Positions 57,691-64,000 of a stretch of 64,000 nucleotides of DNA are shown here, piece after piece; positions within the stretch are counted from its first letter, which is position 1; every line of letters begins with the position of its first letter. The notes beneath the pieces were generated by a model. That model was not told the DNA's origin. It did no database searches and saw nothing but the letters and a program-made list of their open reading frames with translations. The DNA is from Vombatus ursinus (lineage: Eukaryota; Chordata; Mammalia; Diprotodontia; Vombatidae): contig NW_020946557.1 in assembly GCF_900497805.2 (NCBI RefSeq), positions 5,711,908 through 5,775,907 of the forward strand, written 5' to 3'. The position numbers and the translations under genes are program-made.

Positions 57691-58091
57691 AGATTTTTTT
57701 AAATGAAAATTGTTAACAATTTGAACCTTATCACAGGGTAGAGCTGATATCAGTTGGGAGGTTACCTAACCAAAATCTGCAAATGAATTTGTGATTTTAC
57801 ACTTCCACTTCAGCTACTTTCTCACACTGGACATGCCTCTATCCCTGCAGGCTCTTCTTCTGATTGATAAGTTTCTGCCCCAAATTTCCATTTGAGGAAA
57901 TACATAGGCCAGTCATGCTCACTTCTAAACCACCTCTGCTCCTAACCCTCCGTACTTTTATGGCTTGTGCCCACTATCAATAACTCCAGGCCCACTGTTT
58001 TCACCTCCTTTTTACGTGTTCTTTTTCCCCACCAAGAGGGAGGGAGAACATTTTGGCCACATTGGAAGGAGTGAAAAAAAAATCACAGAGA
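57691..58091. other. Unassigned DNA
   Basis: Upstream of the actin retrocopy. No promoter or repeat recognised. Confidence 0.35.
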
Positions 58092-58300
58092 CTGCAAAAC
58101 AGTGAGATGTTAGTATAGTAAAGAGAGGAGACTTTGATTCAACTCCCAGTTTTGACCCTTAATAGCCACGTAGCCTTAGACAATTCACAAACTCTGTGAG
58201 TCTCTCATGAAAAATGAAAATAGTAATACATGCACTAACTCCACCCCTCTCCCAAGGTTATTATGCTAATAAAACAATACAGCATCTTTATAGCACTGCA
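58092..58300 (+). repeat. MIR SINE
   Basis: 'gagactttgattcaactccc', 'cgtagccttagacaattcac' and 'tcatgaaaaatgaaaatagt'. Confidence 0.75.
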
Positions 58301-58324
58301 CTTAATGCACTGTTTAAATTATTC

Positions 58325-58560
58325 CTAAATGTATGAAGGACTGTTGAGGTAAAGGTAGACAGGCATGGAAGCATTAGATTGTGAAAGGCCCTGAATGTCA
58401 AAATGAGCAGTTTGATCTTTATTAATAAGTATTAGACAACCACTGATGATTTTTAAGCAGAGGTGACATACTCAGATCTCTGTGCAAAGCTTAATTTGAC
58501 AATAGATTCCATTAGGAAGCTATTGCAATAGTCCCAGCAAGTAAAATATGGACCTCTACC
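58325..58560 (-). repeat. L2 LINE, UTR/coding end
   Basis: 'gattgtgaaaggccctgaat', 'cagaggtgacatactcagat' and 'gaagctattgcaatagtccc'. The last phrase is the complement of the L2 'attattgcaatagcctcc' segment. Confidence 0.8.
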
Positions 58561-59039
58561 CAAGAAAAATAATAAAACTACTCATTCTGTCAGATGTAGT
58601 TAAGAAGTTGTGGGGTTTGCTGCTGAGGAAACCTAGTCCTTGGGGGTCCCCTCTCCCACTATCATAAGCACCACTACCCTGCAACTGTCCTCAAGTCAGA
58701 AATCCACCCCTTGTTCAAAGAACAAAGGCAGAAACTTGAGGAATAGCTCACAAAAAGACAAACCTTTTCTGTATTAAAATTATTGGAAAAGCAGCTATCC
58801 TAGAAATAGTAACTAGAAGAGAAAAGTATCTGGAGACCCAATCCAAAAAGTGCCATAAACTAATACAGCAAAAATAAAATTAATAATTTAACTAATAGAA
58901 AGGAGGGAGCAAATAGTCTTTAGGTTCTGGGAAGGCTGCAGCTAAGTCTTATTTAAATGCCATATTTTCTACATGGTTATCAATATACATTAGGCATTTA
59001 ATAAATATTTATTTAATTTCTTGAAAGCTATGAAATACA
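58561..59039. other. Unassigned insertion between L2 parts
   Basis: About 480 bp of unknown sequence with a GC-richer start ('ggtcccctctcccactatca'). It interrupts a run of minus-strand L2, so it may itself be an insertion; no family recognised. Confidence 0.4.
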
Positions 59040-60240
59040 TTGGGAAAAAAAAGATTCCATAGGACTTGGTAACTGGTTGAATATGTGATGCAATGAAAAA
59101 TCAAAAACAACATGGAGGTTTCAAACACTGGAGGCTGGACAAATTGATAGTATCATTGACAAATATGGAAAGAAGCACATTTTGAGTAAAGATAATAAAT
59201 TCTGCCTTGGACATGCTGATTTGGAAGTGGTAGGGTCCAATGGGCACTTGGAAATGCATCTCTGCTGCTTAGAAGAGAGATTTGAGTGGAAATAAATACA
59301 TAGAAATCATTTATACAGAGATAATTATTTTAAGTCATGGGAGAAGACAGAAGAGAAAAGAATCATGAAGAGAGAATTAGGAAGCACCCATTTTAAAGGG
59401 TATTTTTATTTTTGTTTTTCAAAAAGAAGGGCCAACAAAGGTGAAAGAGGATTTATGAGCTAAGAGAGAGTGATATTAATGAAACCAAAGGAATAATATC
59501 AAGGAGAAGGATATGGTCAATAGTTTTGACTGTAACATGGAAATCAAAAAATCATAAGAATTCAGAAATTGAGGTGGATTTGGAGCATTATTTCCTTTTA
59601 AGGATGAGGAAACTAAAGCCTAGAAATTTGAAGCGACTCTTCCAAAATCACACAGCCAGTAAGCAGCAGAAATAGAAGATGAGGACAATTAAGGACCATT
59701 GCAGTTGATAATAAGGGGACCATTAATTATTTTTGAGGGAGAAGCTTTTATATATAGGTGGGAATGGAAGTCATAGCTATTAAAAGGAAGTTTTAAGAGG
59801 ATGATTCTTAATTTACAAATATTGATAGATAATGGAAGTTTCTTTTCTTCTACAAAGAAAACTGAGACTCTCACATAGACCACAATGTGCTAGCTTTAAT
59901 TAAACACCATATTAAGTTGTTTTGGAATACTAACGAGCAAAATAATGAGAAGAAGCAGGCAGACCACTAAATACTGTTAACTCAGTAGATATAATAGTAT
60001 ATCAATCTGGTCTTTTGGAACCAATGATCAACACTGTGTTTTTCCACAGAACCATGGAAGAGGAAGTGAAATCATTGGATGCAGATTTTTTTCAAGATGT
60101 TTGTTGGTAGATAGTATAAATGTGGACATTAGTTTGTTGGGTTATGAGGGTCAACGAAAGTTTTAAGCAGGTACCAGCAGAAAGAAGATTTGAAGATACA
60201 CACGAAAATAGTGGATAACAAGGATCAGGGCCATTGTCAC
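59040..60240 (-). repeat. L2 LINE, coding region, with MIR inserted
   Basis: Reverse L2 continues: 'ctgccttggacatgctgatt', 'gcacttggaaatgcatctct', 'gtggaaataaatacatagaa'. A minus-strand MIR fragment lies at about 59556-59685 ('gaggaaactaaagcctagaa', 'tcacacagccagtaagcagc'). L2-like phrases persist, weakly, to about 60240. Confidence 0.65.
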
Positions 60241-60579
60241 AATCTAGCAGAAGTCAGGTAGTGAGAGTACTAGCATCTGTATCCAAAAACACTTGACATG
60301 ATTTTTCTTCCTCATTTATCATCATGGTCTAGTACAAATGAGACAGAGTTGACAAGGTCCTAGTATAAACTCTCTGTTTAACAGAGAGTTAGCCATGTTT
60401 TGAAGTATAAACAATAATAATTTAATTATATGTAACAAGAAATTAGTCAAAAACAGTTCAAAATCATTAAAAAGATTACTTGTAATATGGATTTATATTA
60501 ATTACATACCTTTCTCAAACCTATATTGTGCCTTAAGATGCTATTATTCATCATGATTAGCATGAAATATAAAAAACAA
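60241..60579. other. AT-rich DNA, possibly the 5' part of the hAT element
   Basis: No clear coding signal before about 60580. Confidence 0.35.
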
Positions 60580-61098
60580 GCATCAAGAAAATGAAAACAG
60601 GTTTTCTACAGTTTTTCCAGTGATGTTAAAGTCATACAATATTCAAACCAGGGCTTTACAAAATTTCACAAAACTTCTTGATACATTAAAAACCTCACAA
60701 GAAGTTTCTTACTCAATAGTAAAAGAGAAAAATCCACATACCACTGGCCAAACACTTGTTCTTCTTGCCCCAGTAAAAATGAAATAATGCACAACAAATG
60801 CTTTTGGAAGACAAATAGAAAATACTGCAGAAGATTTAAAGAAATAAGTGCTAAAATGAATTATGCAATGTGGAATATGTGTTATACAGGTGTAAGAAAT
60901 CACAGATGTTTCTAAAAATGTACAATGTGGAAGATTTGTCATAAGTTAGAGGAAAATATAGCTGTTTCCAATATAACAACATGAATTCCACTTATAGGAT
61001 TGGTTAGGTTCTTTTTCGATAATGAAATATATTTTTTAAAACACTACTTTTTTCTGAGCCACTAAAAAAAAGATGTAGAGCTAGGTCATGATTAGGGC
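60580..61098 (+). mobile_element. hAT (Charlie-type) transposase fossil, N-terminal half
   Basis: Plus-strand translation gives, with breaks, EVSYSIVKEKNPHTTGQTL (near 60695-60760), matching the 'AK-KKPHTIAETLI' region of Charlie/ZBED5-like hAT transposases. Then come GRQIENTAEDLK (near 60810), EITDVSKN (near 60900; family DESTDVS) and LLFSEPLKK (near 61040). Many stops and shifts, so it is long dead. Interrupted at about 61099. Confidence 0.7.
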
Positions 61099-61102
61099 AA
61101 AT

Positions 61103-61238
61103 AATGAATCCCCTGAAGTGATGAAATATATTCAGATCATCATTATTCAAAAGTATAATTATGTATTGGCCCCAAACGAATGGAAATATAAGGTGAGAAT
61201 CCAATTTCAAATAAAGCAACCACTTCAGGGGATTCATT
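61103..61238. repeat. Perfect 18-bp inverted repeat with 100-nt spacer
   Basis: aatgaatcccctgaagtg at 61103-61120 and its exact complement at 61221-61238. It lies where the hAT coding signal stops. It may be the ends of a small DNA element or a hairpin. Confidence 0.75.
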
Positions 61239-61607
61239 CTTCCCACTTATCCACACCCAGCTACCTAGTCTCAATAGTAAATTACTCAGTCATTTGGCCA
61301 ACTAATCTTTATTAAGCATTTACTATGTGCCTGGCACTGTGCTAAGTTGTGGGAATAGAAAGAAAAACAAAACATGGCTGCATCCCTTAAGGAGCTCACA
61401 TTCTGAGAGGTAACATGTAATTAAGTAAGTAAATACAAGATATATAAAATGTAAATAAAAGGTAATATCAGAGAGAAGGCATTAGTAGTTGAGAGACTGG
61501 AAAATGCCTTGAAAGATAAAATATAAGCTGAATTTAAAGGAAGGTAAGAAAACTAAGAGGCAGAAGTTAAGGAGACCATTCAATGCATGGGCAATAGATA
61601 GTTAAAA

Positions 61608-61788
61608 GGGGGGGGCAGTGAGGTGGCTCAGTGGTTAGAGCCCTGGCCCTGAAGTCAGGAGGACCTGAGTTCAAATCCAGCCTCAGACCAAAAACTTGAC
61701 ACTTACTAGCTGTGTGACCCTAGGCAAGTCACTTAACCCCAATCGCCTTAAAAAAAAAAAAGGAAAAAAATAGTAAAAAAAAAAGGCA
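61608..61788 (+). repeat. WSINE1-like SINE (tRNA head, A tail)
   Basis: 'ggcagtgaggtggctcagtg', 'aggaggacctgagttcaaat', 'tagctgtgtgaccctaggca', 'agtcacttaaccccaatcgc' and an A-rich tail. Unlike Mar1 it has an A tail, the hallmark of L1-driven SINEs. The flanks 'atagttaaaagg' (about 61598) and 'atagtaaaaaaaaaaggc' (about 61770) may be its target duplication. Low divergence suggests one of the youngest insertions. Confidence 0.75.
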
Positions 61789-62064
61789 CAAAGTCATGGG
61801 ATAAAATTTAGGATATGAAAAATAGGAAGTAGGCCATTGTAGCTGGAATGTAGAATTCCTGGAAAGGAATAAGAAGACTGGAAATATAGGAACAGGCTGG
61901 ATTATATAGGGTTTTAAATTTCAAACAAATGATTTTGTACTTGATCTTAGAGGTAATGAGGCAGGAATCACTCAACTTTATTCAGTCAGGAGGTGACATG
62001 GCCATACCTACATTTAATCAAAAAGCTTTTATTCAGTATTTTTATATGCTAGATCCAGCATATA

Positions 62065-62308
62065 GGCCGCTAGGTTGTGCAGTGGATAGAATGCTGGGCC
62101 TAGAGTCAGGAAAACCTGAGTTCAAATACAGCCTCAGATTCTTACTACCTGTATGACCCTAGACAAGTCACTTAACTTTGTGGGCCTCAGTTTCCTCATC
62201 TGTAAAATGAGCTGGTGAAGGAAATGGCAAACTACTCCAGTATCTTTGCCAAGAAAACCCCAAGTGGAGTCATGAAGAGTCATAACTGAAAGAACTGAAC
62301 AACAACAA
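62065..62308 (+). repeat. Mar1-type SINE
   Basis: 'ggccgctaggttgtgcagtg', 'gacaagtcacttaactttgt', 'agtatctttgccaagaaaac' and tail 'gaagagtcataactgaaaga' with 'ctgaacaacaac'. The octamer atccagca occurs on both sides (62053-62060 and 62310-62317), probably the target duplication. Confidence 0.85.
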
Positions 62309-62639
62309 AATCCAGCAAAGGAGACTGAGAAATTATCAAACAGGTATGAGGGGAACTAGGAGAGAACAGGATCCCCAAAACCTAGAGAAGATAAAATATT
62401 CAGCAAGAACGGGTGATCAACAATGTCAAAAGCTATAGAGAGGTTGAAAAGGACAAGGATTGAGAAAAAAGCACTAGATTGAACAATTAAGGGTTCATTG
62501 GTAACTTTGGAGAAGATGGTTCCACTTGAATGAAGTCAGAAGCCAGATTGAAAAAAGTTTAAAGTGAGAAGGAAGCATAGGTATCTAGTGTAGCTAGCTT
62601 TCTCAAGCTGAGAAAGAAGCAACTTAAGACTCCTTTATT

Positions 62640-63720
62640 TAAAAAAAAAGTTTTATGCAAAAATTATGTGTATGCAGATGGAACATCTAATCTGATAGGA
62701 ATTTTTAAAAAGATTTTGGAGTAAGGTTACAGAGATAGCACTACACATGAAATTTATTCACTGGATTATTCACAAGCAAACCATTGGAACAAAGCATTTG
62801 GAGCAAAAAGTGTCCAAAGCGTTGAAGATGTCCCCACTGTAGTCAATTTTATTTGAAAAAAACCAAGATCTTTAAGTGGTAAAATTGTGGAAATACTTTG
62901 TAGTGAAATTTGTCCATAATAAGTTTTTGCACCACACAAACTTCTTCCAGTTTTCCTCTAACAAAGTACTTAATAGAGTTATTTAATTTAAAGATGAATT
63001 AAACAGTTTTTCTTTTACAAGGGATTCTAAATTTGTTAACTTTTTATTTCTATGATAATGAGCACCATTTATTGATATTCTGCCTGAAGATATTTTTGAA
63101 AACTTAAGCAATCTGTGTCTTTAAAGCAAAGATGGCATTTTAACAATGAATGACCAAAAAAACTGTTTTTCAAGTGAAAAATGCTAGGGTCAGAGTATTT
63201 TGAAAATGAATATTTGGAAATATTTTTCTCATTATGTAATTTAATAGCTGAAGATGATGTCATTATATCACATATAAAATCTTTCATTTGCATACTTCAA
63301 AAACTTGAAAAAAACAATTTTCTAATGTTTAAAAAATCTTCCAAATGAAGCTTTCTTCTGGGTTTTGAACCCATATATTAAATATACAAAAAAATCTAAC
63401 ACCTTCCAAGTAGTTTGCAATAAGACCTTATTAACATCAGGGAAAATGGAAATTTACATCTGAATTTCAACAAAAACCTTTGCATAATAGGTAGATAGGA
63501 GTGAAAAATGAGCATCATGATTTAGTAAGCCCATTCAAGTATGGATTTCTTCTATTTGCATCTACATATCTTTGTGAGATATCTTTTGCAGCTATAACAG
63601 CCATTAAAACCAAGTACTGAAATAAAGTGAAGTGAGAATCATATCTACAAATCATTATATCACCAAGTGGTAAAGATTTTTTAAAAAATGAAGTATTTTC
63701 AATCACATTAAAATATCTCA
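62640..63720 (+). mobile_element. hAT (Charlie-type) transposase fossil, C-terminal half
   Basis: Translation, with breaks, gives NYVYADGTSNLIG (near 62665; family N-VGVCTDGAPAM-G, including a catalytic D), VVNFI (near 62845), then FASTYLCEISFAAITAIKTKY (near 63560-63620), the hAT C-terminal dimerisation domain (family 'ATTYLCE-GFSAL--IKTKYRNRL'). It follows on from 60580-61098, so both halves belong to one element of about 1.6 kb coding length, split by about 1.5 kb of L2-bearing sequence. Many stops and shifts. Confidence 0.75.
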
Positions 63721-64000
63721 CTTAAAATATCATTATTACTAATAACATTTCACTAAGACAAAAACTGTTGTACTATTTAATGTTATTTCACCTTTAAACC
63801 CTTTTAATAATTATGTGCACATAATTATTAGTATAGTATTACATATATGAAATTTATAAATAAATAAATTTGCAGGCATTTGGGTTGCATACATTTTTTT
63901 TTACTTTTTTTCACCAAAAATGTTTGGAGATGACGGCTCCAACCACCAGCTTAGCTCTGAAGAGTACATTGTTTCCAGGCAAAAAGAATATTGCTTCATT
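63721..64000. other. AT-rich DNA after the hAT coding end
   Basis: Would contain the 3' non-coding part and terminal repeat of the hAT element, but I could not identify a terminal motif. The last 100 bp look single-copy. Confidence 0.35.

Larger units (their letters stand above)
61295..62620 (-). repeat. L2 LINE, about 0.9 kb, with two SINE insertions
   Basis: Reverse L2 in three parts. 61295-61607: 'actatgtgcctggcactgtg', 'ttaaggagctcacattctga', 'ggcagaagttaaggagacca'. 61789-62064: 'gtaggccattgtagctggaa', 'cagtcaggaggtgacatggc'. 62309-62620: 'gcaaaggagactgagaaatt', 'caatgtcaaaagctatagag', 'gaagtcagaagccagattga'. Inserted between the two halves of the hAT transposase. Confidence 0.85.

Noticed and set aside
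57694-57900. Possible promoter for the actin copy
   Set aside because: Retrocopies lack their promoter, the frame is broken, and I see no TATA or CpG-rich element.

Overview
The window is nuclear DNA from a mammal, almost certainly a marsupial. The evidence is the repeat set: RTE-tailed tRNA SINEs of the Mar1 type, a BovB-type RTE element, marsupial-style L1 elements, an A-tailed WSINE1-like SINE, and a dense background of very old MIR, L2 and CR1/L3 fragments. The WSINE1-like copy at about 61.6 kb hints at an Australasian marsupial, but family naming was done by eye and is tentative. The DNA is AT-rich, without CpG islands, and I found no intact host protein-coding gene, no rRNA or tRNA gene and no CRISPR array. 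It reads as an intergenic region or a very large intron.

Layout. 1-19 kb: mostly MIR and L2 remnants, two small hAT elements (11.5 and 14.3 kb), a CR1/L3 fragment (13.3 kb) and an L2 copy of about 1 kb reaching into the reverse transcriptase region (15.6-16.7 kb). 19.4-22.3 kb: an unusual L1-type element with a 5' region and ORF1 joined directly to an L1 3' end (HAL1-like). 22.6-25.3 kb: L2, a non-BovB RTE fossil and a pair of roughly 96-bp inverted repeats. 28.0-32.8 kb: a BovB element broken by an L1 insertion, a tetranucleotide microsatellite inside its reverse transcriptase, and an inversion marked by two perfect inverted repeats. 33-39.6 kb: L2, CR1/L3, microsatellites and single-copy DNA. 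39.7-41.5 kb: a three-level nest (MIR, then a CAA-tailed retroelement, then L1), both insertions with target-site duplications. 41.5-44 kb: a repeat-poor block. 46.3-48 kb: an old L1. 52.4-54.8 kb: an L1 inside an L1. 55.87-57.69 kb: a processed beta-actin pseudogene with its 3' UTR and A tail. 58.3-62.6 kb: long L2 stretches with a WSINE1-like and a Mar1 insertion. 60.6-63.7 kb: a decayed hAT (Charlie-type) transposase, split by L2 sequence.

No genes act together here. The readable history is layered transposition: MIR, L2, CR1/L3 and the hAT transposase are oldest; then RTE/BovB and Mar1; then L1 and HAL1-like copies and L1-driven retrocopies (beta-actin, WSINE1). Several repeat-free blocks (about 0.9-1.15, 15.0-15.3, 25.9-26.3, 27.64-27.95, 35.8-36.2, 36.7-37.0, 41.9-43.0 and 45.8-46.1 kb) look like candidate conserved regulatory DNA, but that needs cross-species alignment.
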